Notes under the pieces: generated by a model
What the model was told of the DNA's origin: nothing
Databases searched by the model: none
The model's input: the letters and a program-made list of their open reading frames with translations, nothing else
Position numbers and translations under genes: made by a program
NCBI RefSeq assembly: GCF_041146795.1
Contig: NC_135173.1
Coordinates: 68,301,251 to 68,365,250, forward strand
Reading direction: 5' to 3'
DNA from: Maylandia zebra
Lineage: Eukaryota; Chordata; Actinopteri; Cichliformes; Cichlidae
DNA length: 64,000 bases
Shown here: piece after piece, positions 12,001 to 27,953 of the stretch
Layout: every line of letters begins with the position of its first letter
Numbering within the stretch: the stretch's first letter is position 1

Positions 12001-14404
12001 ATTTGTACAAAATGTATGATTTGTGTTCCACTTCTCACGTGTGCACCACTTTGTGTTGGTCTTTCACCTGGAATTCCAATAACATTGATTCATGTTTGTG
12101 GCTGTAATGTGACAAAATGTGGAAAAGTTCAAGGGGGCCGAATACTTTTGCATCCACTGTACATACTATGTAATACACAGCCGTGCTTCACAGGACTCTG
12201 CATTCACTCCAGCCGAAGAACCTGTTTTAGCACCAATAACGTGCAGTGATGTCTTTATCTGCCTCATCACTGTGGAGGAGTTTTAGTTGCGTCGCCTCAT
12301 TGAGGTTTGCAACATCCGCTCATGCACAGCTCTCTGAGCTCTGCAGCAGCTCCATTCTTTCCTTCTTCAGTCGTTCTGTTGCAGACCTGCTGCTGTGCTG
12401 GGATCTTTGTCCTGTTGATGACCCGGTTTGGTCCAAGCTTCAGCTGTGGGACACACGGCCTCACACTGACTCTACAGAGGAGCTCATGGTCCACTCAGAT
12501 CATCGTCCCTCCTCCACCGTGCTGACGGCTGTATGAGGTCTTTGGTTTCTTCAAGCTGCTGAAGTCTTGTTCTTTGTTTACATGCAGCTTTGATTCAATT
12601 CAATTTTATTCATATAGTGCCAACAACAGTCACCTCAAGGCGAAGATCAAGATGAAGAACAACATCACAGCGATGTGTTGTATCAGAGTTATTTCTTGTT
12701 AAATCATATTTCTCATTCAGTTCAGTTTTATTTATACAAATCACAACAACAGTCGCCTCAAGGAGCTTTATACTGTAAGGTCGACCCTACAATAACACAT
12801 ACAGAGGAAACCCAACAATCATATGACCCCCTATGAGCAGCACTTTGGCGACAGTGGGAAGGAAAAACTCCCTTTTAACAGGAAGAAACCTCCAGCAGAA
12901 CCAGGCTCAGGGAGGGGCGGGGCCATCTGCTGTGATTGGTTGGGGTGAGAGAAGGAAGACAGGATAAAGACATGCTGTGGAAGAGAGACAGAGATTAATA
13001 ACAGATATGATTCAATGCAGAGAGGTCTGTTAATACATAGTGAGTGAGAAAGGTGACTGGAAAGGAAAAACTCAATGCATCATGGGAATCCCCCAGCAGC
13101 CTACGTCTATTGCAGCATAACTAAGGGAGGATTCAGGGTCACCTGGTCCAGCCCTAACTATATGCTTTAGCAAAAAGGAAAGTTTGAAGCCTAATCTTAA
13201 AAGTAGAGATAGTGTCTGTCTCCTGAATCCAAACTGGAAGCTGGTTCCACAGAAGAGGGGCCTGAAAACTGAAGGCTCTGCCTCCCATTCTACTTTTAAA
13301 TACTCTAGGAACAACAAGTAGGCCTGCAGAGCGAGAGCGAAGTGCTCTAATAGGGTGATATGGTACTACAAGGTCATTAAGATAAGATGGGGCCTGATTA
13401 TTTAAGACCTTGTATGTGAGGAGCAGGATTTTAGGCTTTGAAAAACTAAAACGTGCTGCCTTGTTCTTTTTAGAGAGACGAGTCTTGTTTGTTCAGTCTG
13501 TTTCTAGCTGCACTGTCACAGATTTTAACCTTTAACCTGCTAACTGAGGTCTGCAGAGTCTGAGATGGAGCTCTTGGGACTTTTGGTGTTTCACAGGCTG
13601 GATGCACATCGAGAACACATCCTGTGACCTCAGCTGAGATATTTCCAGTCCACTCTTCCATCCTGTCAAACTGTTTGACACTTAAAGACATTTTAATGAT
13701 TTTAACAACTCAAACAAGAAAAGCCACTTCTTCCCTTTCCATTGTTGTGTTTGGAACATCAGGGAAATCTCACGATCTTCATCTTTTAATGACTCTTCCC
13801 AGCTGATTCGACTGTCATCCACGCAGACACTAAGTTTGCTGAAAACACTAAACTGATTGTAAAATGAGTGAATAAAAGCTGCATCTGTGCATGTTCGCCT
13901 GTGTCAGAATAAACTTGTGTCCCGTGGGAAGCCCTGACGGCAGTTTAACAGACTGGAAGATGAGAAACCACCAAACACAAGCAGACTGAAAATCAGTGTT
14001 TGGATGCAATACCTCCTCATTAGCAAACACTGCGCTCGGACCCTCGCTGTCTGATCGCGTTAGCGGGTCAGGGAGGTCAGCTGAACTGGAACAAGCGCTG
14101 CTTTGTGCCGCAGCGGCCACACAAGACTCTTCTGTCTGATTAAAGTCCTGCTGCCTGTGGCTGAAATAATAACCTGTCCTTCCTGCTGCACAGAGACCAT
14201 CACGGTCAACGCTTCGTCATCTGAATGCATCAGTTTAAGTTCCAGCAGTAAGCAGCTGTGTCAGGACAGCAAGGGCACACGTGTCAGCATCTTACCGTTA
14301 ATCTGATCCTGAGTCAGGAACTTTGCCTGGAATGAAAGCAGGAACAGCATTAACAGAAATCTGGACGACAGCGTGAAGCTTCAGCGGGGACGTTATCTTA
14401 CCAT
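6003..14404 (-). CDS. calml4: Calmodulin-like protein 4, complete, five coding exons
   Basis: Coding exons in transcript order (complement): 14402-14404 (ATG only), 14296-14326, 11453-11593, 10240-10428, 6003-6100. Together they give 462 nt, 153 residues plus stop, the length I recall for the short human CALML4 form. All junctions are GT/AG and phases match. The protein begins [17 protein letters not shown] and contains GELDFSTF and LGEKLTDKE, close to vertebrate CALML4. It has a four-EF-hand layout, but the loops are degenerate: EF1 has Gln and Lys at positions 3 and 5, and EF4 starts with Gly, so calcium binding is probably weak or absent. In mammals CALML4 is a light chain of MYO7B in the brush-border intermicrovillar adhesion complex; that role here is inferred from homology. 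The gene lies downstream of cln6 on the same strand. The last exon is 4.1 kb from exon 4 and is the most diverged part. Confidence 0.93.
6430..7500 (+). mobile_element. Penelope-like element fragment, degenerate, in calml4 intron 4
   Basis: Broken frames read in order as reverse-transcriptase pieces: [16 protein letters not shown] (about 6704-6755), then [20 protein letters not shown] (about 6900-6960), IKYTREDTK, then [10 protein letters not shown], then a QCSEEC...DTKQPL piece leading to the GIY-YIG region. This order is that of Penelope-like retroelements. Stops and frameshifts show it is dead, and a SINE fragment at 6755-6862 interrupts it. Confidence 0.75.
6755..6862 (-). repeat. tRNA-derived SINE, internally deleted
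   Basis: On the minus strand this holds the SINE head with box B (GGTTCGAGTCC) and then jumps to the tail motif that ends in a GACCATTT-like sequence, lacking the middle of the 63-kb copy. It is inserted in the Penelope fragment, so it is younger than that element. Confidence 0.65.
9330..9490 (-). repeat. SINE tail fragment
   Basis: The minus strand carries the AAAGCGCTTTGGGTGCCTTG block and the AAAAGCGCTATATAAATCC tail shared with the copy near 57620-57765, preceded on the plus strand by a short (TAA)n run. Head with pol III boxes not seen. Confidence 0.55.
9838..10048 (+). mobile_element. CR1/Rex1-like LINE 3' end, truncated
   Basis: Shares the untranslated 3' block with the copies at 14925-15580 and, inverted, 12642-13443: GGCCCCGCCCCTCCCTG, TTCCTTCCCACTGTCGCC and the ending CTTGAGGCGACTG. 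No reverse-transcriptase part is left. It lies in calml4 intron 4, antisense to the gene. Confidence 0.65.
11917..12161. mobile_element. Tc1/mariner-type MITE with perfect terminal repeats
   Basis: About 241 bp between TA target duplications (11917-11918 and 12160-12161). The ends CAGTGGATGCAAAAGTATTC and its exact complement form inverted repeats of about 33 bp. The right side is a Tc1-type end of about 180 bp that matches, in reverse complement, the start of the element at 38186. The left side keeps only about 42 bp, then 23 bp of foreign sequence. Non-coding and mobilised only in trans. It lies in calml4 intron 2. Confidence 0.85.
12593..12645 (-). repeat. Second LINE tail abutting the 12642-13443 copy
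   Basis: The minus strand reads CCTTGAGGTGACTGTTG then ATAAAATTGAATTGAATC, the same kind of terminus as the neighbouring LINE about 75 bp away. Either this is a separate truncated insertion or the LINE subfamily has a doubled tail. Confidence 0.45.
12642..13443 (-). mobile_element. CR1/Rex1-like LINE, 5'-truncated, arm A of inverted pair
   Basis: On the minus strand the upstream part encodes the C-terminus of the reverse transcriptase ([17 protein letters not shown] block in other copies; here [20 protein letters not shown] in a shifted frame), then the 3' UTR and tail. Nearly identical in reverse complement to 14925-15580. In calml4 intron 2, in the same orientation as the gene. Confidence 0.75.
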
Positions 14405-14924
14405 TGTGTCTGCTGTTGTGACGAAGCAGCCGGCTGTCAGCGCTCAGGAAAACTGATCCACGCTCTGAAAGATGAGGAATGTAACGGGAGCGGACGGCGG
14501 ATGCTGGCTGGGACAGCCAGGCTCATCCCTCTGCTGCTGAGGTGTCGCGTTTATGTTTGAAAGCATATATATTTAATATCACACATGCTGCACATACGAG
14601 CAGCTGAAAGCCTCCTACACACCTCTGTTCACCTCTGACCCACGTGACCAGGGTCAGAGGTGAACAGTCAACACTGGAGGACTCCTGAACGCCTAAAAAC
14701 TGCTGCAAAATCAACAATTATTTGAAACAAAATTCAGTTTTCATTAGATGGAGCAGATACTCTCAGAGAGTCGATGCACAGGAGCAGAAAAGGATTAAAG
14801 GTTAATATTATTTCTAGAGCTACACATTTTTTTTTTTATCTTAAATCTGTAAAATGCTGTTTAGTTGGAAACCTGTGAATTCTTCTGTCTAAAGACAGAC
14901 TCGGTGAATCGCTCACTGTAGGTT

Positions 14925-15580
14925 ATTTAAAAGTAGAATGGGAGGCAGAGCCTTCAGTTTTCAGGCCCCTCTTCTGTGGAACCAGCTTCCAGTTTGGATT
15001 CAGGAGACAGACACTATCTCTACTTTCAAGATTAGGCTTCAAACTTTCCTTTTTGCTAAAGCATATAGTTAGGGCTGGACCAGGTGACCCTGAATCCTCC
15101 CTTAGTTATGCTGCAATAGACGTAGGCTGCCGGGGATTCCCATGATGCATTGAGTTTTTCCTTTCCAGTCACCTTTCTCACTCACTATGTGTTAACAGAC
15201 CTCTCTGCACTGAATCATATCTGTTATTAACCTCTGTCTCTCTTCCACAGCATGTCTTTATCCTGTCTTCCTTCTCTCACCCCAACCAATCACAGCAGAT
15301 GGCCCCGCCCCTCCCTGAGCCTGGTTCTGCTGCAGGTTTCTTCCTGTTAAAAGGGAGTTTTTCCTTCCCACTGTCGCCAAAGTGCTGCTCATAGGGGGTC
15401 ATATGATTGTTGGGTTTCCTCTGTATGTGTTATTGTAGGGTCGACCTTACAGTATAAAGCTCCTTGAGGCGACTGTTGTTGTGATTTGTATAAATAAAAC
15501 TGAACTGAATGAGAAATATGATTTAACAAGAAATAACTCTGATACAACACATCGCTGTGACGTTGTTCTTCGTCTTTATC
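14925..15580 (+). mobile_element. CR1/Rex1-like LINE 3' end, arm B of inverted pair
   Basis: Starts in the reverse-transcriptase C-terminus (AGTAGAATGGGAGGCAGAGC) and runs through the 3' UTR to ATAAAACTGAACTG. It then continues with about 70 bp also present beside arm A. Differences from arm A are few by eye, suggesting recent origin. It lies between the cln6 stop and calml4 exon 1. Confidence 0.75.
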
Positions 15581-15794
15581 GGAGCTCTTATCGCGGTGTG
15601 CTCGTATAAACCATACTCTGAGCCTGAAGCCTCTCTCTACATGAACTGAGGTTGTATTAGAGCACGCTGCTGAATTTAATACATTGAGGATGTTTTTGAG
15701 GCATAACTCCTCCAAATTAAATTAAAAAGAAGGTTAAATTAAAAGATCTGAGAACTGAGACTTTGGGTATTCAGATACATTTACTTGGTTCAGT

Positions 15795-15800
15795 TTTATT
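15795..15800 (-). terminator. Candidate cln6 polyadenylation signal
   Basis: First AATAAA on the minus strand seen after the cln6 stop, about 285 bp downstream and before the inverted LINE copy at 14925-15580. Confidence 0.4.
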
Positions 15801-16082
15801 CACATATATATCCACGCATATTTAAACAAATATTTGATTTTATATATTTCAGCTGCATTTTTCATGTTTCTTAGGGAAAATCCTTGAGCGTGAGCTGAGG
15901 AGAATGAATATTTTTGGTGGTTTGTGAGCTGCTTTCAGTCTTTGTATCCCAGTAATAAACAGGTGGAAAAGTGTGGATGCTGTGAGGCTGTATTTCTTAT
16001 ATCCAGTGAAAACCATAAACAGTTTCATCATGGCGTTCCTGTGATTCTGCGACAGATCCTCATTCTTCTCCTTCTAACTCCG

Positions 16083-19000
16083 TCATATGTGGCTCATCTG
16101 GTGGAGGTGGAGCGTGTAGACGGTGCAGGGCCGTGGGATGTAGATCAGTCCGGGGACTGTCGTCCTCAGGATGCTGTCGTTCCACAGACAGGCCACCCAG
16201 ATCGCCACCAGGATCAGAGCTGCAGAGAAACTATCAGCACAGAGTCAAACAAAGGACGTCTTATGTAGGAGTTTGCAGGAAGGCAGCAACCACTCAACAA
16301 GCAGTTGGGAAATGCTCATTTTCCCCAGCGTGTCACCAAACAGTCGCCTGTGTGAGCGGAGCTTTGGGCCCACAGATGGAGAAGAAAAGGGTGGAGGACA
16401 GTGAAAACGAGCCGTCTGCGTTAATGATGTGAGATGTTGTTTTAACTATTATTGATCCTGAGAGCCTGAATGAGTCGGTGTATTACCAACTTAACCTTGA
16501 ACCTTTAATGTTGGTCGACTAAAAACCTGAAAACATAATTATTTATGTTTCCCAGTTTGCTCATTCGCTGCGTTTTCTCTTTTTTTTTTTACCTGTAGAA
16601 CATGAAAAGCCCATCACTGTTGAGAAACAAGCCCCGCCTCCTCTGATGCATCACTGTAGTGGTCATGGCGAAGAAGGTGAAGGTGAAGAGGATGAAGGTC
16701 TGTCCTTCTGTGATTAAATACCTGTCGCCAGGGACAAAGAGAAGCATAACCAATCAGCTCAGTGGCTCCATCAGGTGGCCGGTGGGTGAAGTCGCCCTGC
16801 AAACGTCCACTGGTGTAAGCAGACCAAGCCGCTTCAGGGATCATTTCAGGGGAGGAGCCAGTCGGTTCGTTTTGAAGCTGTTTTTCTATAGGTGAGTGTG
16901 AGGAAGCTTCCTGCCATGTTAAAAATGTGTTTTCCACTCAGTTTCAGTGTAATTCTAACTGACCAGAGTGCAACATAAGTGCACATCGGGCAGTTTTCCA
17001 CCGTGTGTGTTTCAGTAAGGTGACCCTATTTTGATTTTCAATAAATAGGACACTTGGACCAGTCATGAAGAACTTTAATAACACTGTTTCATATTTAAAC
17101 TATGCTTTCTCTGTACGGTTAATGAATGGTGACATAAAAAAGGTCATATAGGCTTTTACAAGTCAACGAGTGCAAAAAAAGAGGACGGTTGGTCACCGTA
17201 GTTACAGTGAATCACAATCGTTTGAAACTTCCTGCATCCGCCAGCAACCTTTTGCTATCCAGCTGCAGAACGCACTTTGTCTCCGTCACACTCAGAGGTC
17301 TGAGGCTTTCACTATTTGTGTGTCAGAAAAATGATGAATTTTAGGTTTGTGTGTGAAAACAGCCATTCACCTGTTTGATGCGTTTATGTTGAAGGGAGCA
17401 GTGAACTGAAAAAGTTGCTTTAATTTAACAGCAGAGAACGAGCAAAGGTTTAAAAACTGCAACCAGCAGAAGCACAAAGTAAAACACTCGTTTGGTATTT
17501 AAAGGTCTGAGTCGACCTTCACTCGCTTCTTGAATTCTGTCCTCACTGCATAAACCAGGAAGTCAGCAACACCTGAGAAGCAGCTAATCAATTATTACTA
17601 ACAGCTGGAGGTGATCACACACACACACACACACAGCCTCAGGTGGTCGGGTATTGTTCTTCAACTATTTACAGGTGAGTTCAGCTGTTACCTGGTGGGA
17701 GGACAGCCAGCAGATTAAAGCAAAACTTTCAAATGTCCGAAATTCAACATAATGAAGATTTAACTTATAAGAGTTCTAATTACTGATATTTCTTTATTAA
17801 AACTCAAAATATCCACGATTATCTGTGACTTCAGCTGTGACCTGTGATTAAAACAAATATTTAAAAAATGATAATATTATTTTATCACTTAGCTTCAGTC
17901 CAACTCGGCCACCACAAAGGTCATTTTTGTCCATAAAGAAGCAAATATGGCGTCTTAAACTAAAAATAAAAACATGCTTTTATTTTATACTCACGCACTA
18001 GTCAAAATTCATTCTGTATATTTTTCACGTCCACGCGTCTAAACTGTGTGTGTGCCGCTGTGATTGTATACTGGGAGAATATTTCATGCTCTGTAACTTC
18101 AAAGCTTCTCCGTTGTGTTCGTTGTTTCTGCTGCTGGGAGCCACCTGACCCCTGAGCTCTTTAGATCTTCTTAATTATGAATGAATTTAATTTTGTTCTG
18201 CCTGGCTGGCTGTGTGAGTGAGTGTCTCAAAAATATGGAAATGTCCTGGAGTAAAGTCGAGAATGAGCCTCTGCACGTCTGACTCTCACACAATACACAA
18301 ACCTCTCACTGCAGACTAAATGCAGATTTATGTACCTGCTGCTGGACTTTTTTAATTACTACTTTCAGCCAACACAGGTTTCACTTGGTGCCTCCATCTG
18401 TTAGCTACTTTGGGTTTAAATAGAAAACTCTGTGGTTAATGTTCCTCTGAGATGGAAAATAACAGCTTATTTGATGCTCAGTCATCCAGGTAAGGAAATC
18501 CCAGAAAGCCCACTGAAGACGCTACGTCCAGTTTTCAGTGGGAGAAACGGTCCGTCACTCATCCAGGTGACCTCTTGGTGTTGAAACATGTACCTGCAGA
18601 CTATTCACACCTACAGGCCAGTGGCCACGCCTTCAATGATGAGGATGTAACATCCTGGACAGGGAGGAACGCTGGTTTGAAGGCGGAGTCAAGGAGGCCA
18701 TTTATGTGAAAAGGGTAGAGACCATCTCTGAATGGAGGAGGGGGCCTAAGGGTACATCTGTCACCATCTTACAATGCTGGCCATTGATTGGTGGTCAAGA
18801 CAGTTTGCATATTATTGATCAAGGAAGTGACCTCACAGCCCATTGTTCCTTCAGTGGGCTGGTTTCAGTCATTATGCAAATGTCCTGTTTCTAAGGTTGG
18901 AAAGCTGCAGTCAGCTGAGACTGAAGACGTCACCTGATGATGACGAAGCGTTGATGATGTGTTTTCGATGTCTTGGCTCTCACAGGGCAGACGGACGCAT

Positions 19001-22000
19001 TTCATCAAAACTGGCAATTATTATTCCAAGTTGCTCTTTTTCTTTAAAACTCTGGATTAACGTTGCTGCACGTCTGTAAGCTGCTTTGCAACCCACCTCC
19101 AGCCCTTCACATGCTGTTTATGAGCTAAATTAGTATCAGTAAAACCTGAAAGTAAGTTTTGTTCTTCCCTCAGATATTTGCAGGGACTGAACTTTAAGCA
19201 CGGACAGAGCATGTGCAGAGGATGTTGTAGTAAAGCAGACTGACCAGTAGTAGGCAGCGTTTGGAGCGAGTAGCATCCACGCTGACGGTGGCATCCTCTC
19301 CTCCTGCTCCCTGCGACTGAAACAACCATTGAAGAAGAGCACGAGGACGAGGAAGAAAGGGACGTACCTAAGGAGGAAAACGATCCTCGTTACAAGAATA
19401 AATGTCAAACATCGACATCGTCTGCTCTTTTGTTGAAAAATCGCTTTTCCTTTGAATTTAAAGCTGCATTTGTTTTTGTCTGTTTTGCAACATTTTTCTG
19501 CACTTGTGCTTAATTATAATTATACATTTTTGTCCGCATGTGGAGTCATCGCTTAACACAACACAACAGCTTTTTCTCTTCTTACCACATCATGTGACCA
19601 ACAGTGTCATCGTAGTGAAACAGCAGCTCAAAGACGTCGACCTGAAAAACACAAAAACTTTATGAACACGAATCAATTTTATTCATTTATTTGTTTTATT
19701 TCTCAAATAGCAGATGATGCATCAGTCATTCAACTGTTTCCCCAAGTTCAGATTCACATGTGTCCTCGGGTCTGCGGCGCTGTTCGTCCATCTGGAAGGT
19801 TTTGGTGTCAGCTGTCAGATTTCTGCTGCCTTCTGTATGAAGATCAGTGGAGGTTTCTTACATTCTACTTTCTCTGAACCACACTTCACTCACCAGCTTA
19901 GACTGAAGGATCAGAATCAATGTGTCAGAAACAGACCTGGAGTCCTTTAAATTCTCACTGTGTTGTTGTGCATTCAGTTCAGATTGTAATGGGGACGAGC
20001 TGAACTCTGTATCAGGAGAACAAGTGTTCAGCTTCAGTTTCACTAAATCTGACTCACACCGAGGGAGGATGAGGAGGAGGAGGAGCGGTTCGGTTCTTAC
20101 AGAAGGATCTCAGCTCAAGGACCCCCTCCTGAGCTCAGATGTATATTTTCCCACCGTTCACGGTCCGGGGTCCTCTCACTGTTTGTTATTCGGTCTTTCG
20201 AGTGCAGCACCTACCAGGGCCGAAGGTTTGAGGTTCCTCATTATTGGATTCTCTCTAACAGGCAGGTGCAGCTGGTAACCAATCAGCAGCAGGCGTCTCG
20301 TGATGGAGTCTGCCACCAAGTGAAGGGTGGTTCCCATGGAAACGGCGATGATGCCAAGGCGGACGGCGAGGCCCGGGAGCATCCAGGGGCTGCGTTCAAG
20401 CATCTGAGACGGAGCAAAGTCAATTAAAACTCAGAAAATCGACACCAAAGGAGTTCATCATGTGGGATAGCCTGAGGCGCGTCACAGTTACTTTGAGAAG
20501 TATGAGCGGAGCCGTGACGTTGTACAGGAAGTGGAGATGGTCTGCAACCCCAGGATGCTGCAGAGGGAGCCAATCGGCAGGGAGGACGAGCTGCCAAAAA
20601 CAAGACACTTCATGGTTAGGTTTTCCCAACATTATTCCACTAATGCTTTATTATTATAATAATTATTATTATTATTCCAATGCAGATGAGCGAGGTGGCG
20701 TCTTAATGAAAATATAGCGACGACTGAAAGCGATCACGTTTCAGCAGCAGAACAAAACAGATGCTGAATGTCCTGTTAGGCTCCCTCTGGGTGAAAATAG
20801 AAAGTCCCGAAATTAAGCGCTAGTCATCGTTTTGTTACCATGACGACAGGACGGCCAACATCCAGGATCCAATTCTGGAAGGTGAAGCTGAGCCAGAGGT
20901 CTAGGTGGAAGCGAGGCCTCGGCAGAACCGCCTCCACCTGCGTGGAACCGGCCGAGCGGCTGCAGGACACAGAGACGAGCGGAGGAACGTAAACGCACCG
21001 TTAACACAGAAAAAACATAGAAGCAGCTGAAACAGGAAGACGGGAAAATGGGAGCTCGGTGATTGCAAAAGGTGAAAAATGTCTCCAGCCTTCACAGGTT
21101 ACGGACGTCAGGAGGTCTGAAACAACAGCACAGAGTCTGTTTGAAGGGAGGCTGCAGTGGACTCTGACTCTCAGACTTATACGAGCTTATACTGACTAGT
21201 TTAAGAGAATGGGTCGTATGAATAAAAAGAGCTTGTCTTCCATTGAAGTTAAATTGATATTCAGACCTGTCTGAAATCTCACAGAGCCCTCGTCTGGGCG
21301 CACACGCTGGACTGATCTCAGGAGCTGAGTTATGGATGTGGAGCGGGCTCCTGAGGTAAACTGGTCCTGGATGAGGGCCCAGAGGGCCACACAGAAGAAA
21401 TCAAGTGCCCTGACCCTGGAGCCAGGACTGGGGAGGAGGGGCCACCTTTCTCTGGGCCAGGGGTGTCAAACAAAAGGTCTGGGGGCCAAAAGTGGCCCAG
21501 CAAAGACCCAAATCTGGTCAAATGAACAGCTCTGGATGTGTTAAAGCAGACGTAAGTGTTGGTTTTAAACATTTTTTACAAGTTTTACAGAAACAGACAA
21601 TCAACTAACAGAAGTTCCTGTTTTTTCACAATCGAAGAAGTTTATTATTTTCATCATGAGGCACAGTTAAAAATGTAGTTTATTTCTCACACGTTTTAGA
21701 GTTGTGCTGATAGATATTTCTTTCATTTACTACAGCAGCGTTTCTTTATCATGAGGTGTTTTCAGGAAAGTCGGACTAACAGGAGGCCCTGAGCTGAATC
21801 TGGAATACTTTTATGAGCCCTGAGGAGAACTCAAGGACATGGACGAATAGATGGATGCAAGGATGGATGGCACAGTTTAGAGGTTAAAATTTTCATCTAA
21901 TCTCATGAATTAATTAGTAAATAAATAAATTAGATGTTTCTGTAGAGGCGTCTGCAGATGTCTTTTAATCATTGGTCCAAAGCTGTGACATTAATTAAAG

Positions 22001-22130
22001 GTGAATAACTGATTATGGGTGGGAATTATGAGAAATTGAATTGCACAAACCTGCACATGAAAGCTGCTGCACGCAGAGCTGGGTTCTCTCTCTTCCTCGT
22101 GGACGTCTTCGTGTCTGTCCGTAAAGTCAT
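16083..22130 (-). CDS. cln6: CLN6 transmembrane ER protein, complete, eight coding exons
   Basis: Exons in transcript order (complement): 22051-22130, 20839-20959, 20492-20590, 20215-20403, 19586-19641, 19245-19367, 16593-16721, 16083-16230. Total 945 nt, 314 residues plus stop, against 311 in human. Every junction is GT/AG and the phases close. Recognisable blocks are FHLDLW...[46 protein letters not shown] and LWNDSILR. Several hydrophobic segments fit a multi-pass membrane protein. In mammals CLN6 works in the ER with CLN8 in the export of lysosomal enzymes, and its loss causes neuronal ceroid lipofuscinosis; this is transferred by homology. Exon 1 (26 codons plus 2 nt) was chosen because it is an ATG-initiated segment with a GT donor and the right phase; it is the least certain exon. 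For the last exon I took the acceptor at 16232-16231, not 16221-16220, because it keeps frame and alignment length. The gene is head to head with fem1b. Confidence 0.93.
17016..17200. mobile_element. Possible MITE with short inverted ends
   Basis: TAAGGTGACC at the left and the complement of TACGGTGACC at the right bound 185 bp of AT-rich non-coding sequence in cln6 intron 7. The ends differ at one base and no convincing target duplication was found, so the call is tentative. Confidence 0.3.
18490..18985 (+). mobile_element. Penelope-like element 3' fragment in cln6 intron 6
   Basis: In broken frames the plus strand reads [20 protein letters not shown], the C-terminal end of the GIY-YIG endonuclease domain, then a 3' UTR ending near ACTGAAGACGTCACCTGATG. 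A CTCAGTCATCCAGG motif stands at the upstream edge (18478-18492) and also flanks the copy at 46-47 kb. Frameshifted and dead. Confidence 0.7.
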
Positions 22131-22216
22131 ATTCTCTGCGTTATTGTCCTTTTCATTCCCACCGAGGTGTCAGTCCCACAGCGAGCACCGGTGCTCCAGA
22201 AACGGTTTCTCTTCAT
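22127..22216 (-). other. Upstream ORF overlapping the cln6 start codon
   Basis: On the minus strand an ATG at 22214-22216 opens a 29-codon frame. Its TGA (22127-22129) shares two bases with the proposed cln6 ATG (22128-22130), an ATGA arrangement. Whether it lies in the mature leader is unknown: a TTTATTTCAG tract directly precedes the uORF ATG and could be the acceptor of a 5'-UTR intron, in which case the uORF would open the second leader exon. The main ATG has A at position -3. Confidence 0.45.
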
Positions 22217-22924
22217 CTGAAATAAATCAAAGCAAATGATTTCACCAGCACAAACACAGAGCTTCTACAGGAAGTCCATCCATCAGGTTAATCTGTCAGC
22301 AGATTAGCATTAATCTGCACAAACCCCCCTCCCAGTTTTTATTAGATTAATCTGGTTTAGATGAGCTGATCTCAGAGCTTATGGTCCTGGAGTTCAGTGT
22401 AAAGAGATAAAAACCTCAAAAACATGTTTTCATTTTACTGAAAAGGAAAAAATGAACCTGCAGCATCTGATTGAGCAGAGCTCAGACTGAGCTTGCTCTG
22501 CTGAAAGTCAGCACTTTGTAGTTTGAACTGCTTTCAGGTGACATCAGGCTGACTGGGACAGTACAGCTATAGCTCATCTTTTCACCTGCCGAGTGAAAGT
22601 AAAAAACCCAAACTTTGAAACCACATAATCACAACTACATTTTTTAAGCAGTCAAACAGTCTCAAAATGAATCTGCCTGAAATGCAGCATAAAATCAGGG
22701 AATGTACAGAACATAACGGATTAATGGCCTCTCAAGAAAAACACCACACTCACACTTTAATAAGTGTTAGAGAAAAAAACTGTATGGCAATTAATAAGAA
22801 AGAAATTGATTAATGACACATATCAAAAATTAATAATATAAAAATTGCAAATTTACCACAACTTGACACAAAAATTTAAAATAAGCAAAAGAAAAACTGG
22901 AAGATTTCCTTTTTAAAAATGTGA

Positions 22925-22926
22925 AA

Positions 22927-23000
<74 letters not shown>

Positions 23001-23016
23001 TAATAATAATAATAAA
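22925..23016. repeat. (AAT)n microsatellite
   Basis: About 90 bp of nearly pure AAT repeat with one interruption, in a very AT-rich stretch between cln6 exon 1 and the fem1b promoter region. Confidence 0.95.
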
Positions 23017-23199
23017 TTATAGGCAATTTAAAAAACAAACTACGAAATATATGAAATATTTAGACAAATTTCAAAATAATCTGAAGCTTGGGAAATTAAT
23101 GGCAAAAAATATCTATATAATTTTTTTTTTAATCTTAATTTAAAATTCAAGTTAAAGTCATTATTTTATACTAAACCAATTCAAATGGATATCTCGTGA

Positions 23200-27953
<4,754 letters not shown>

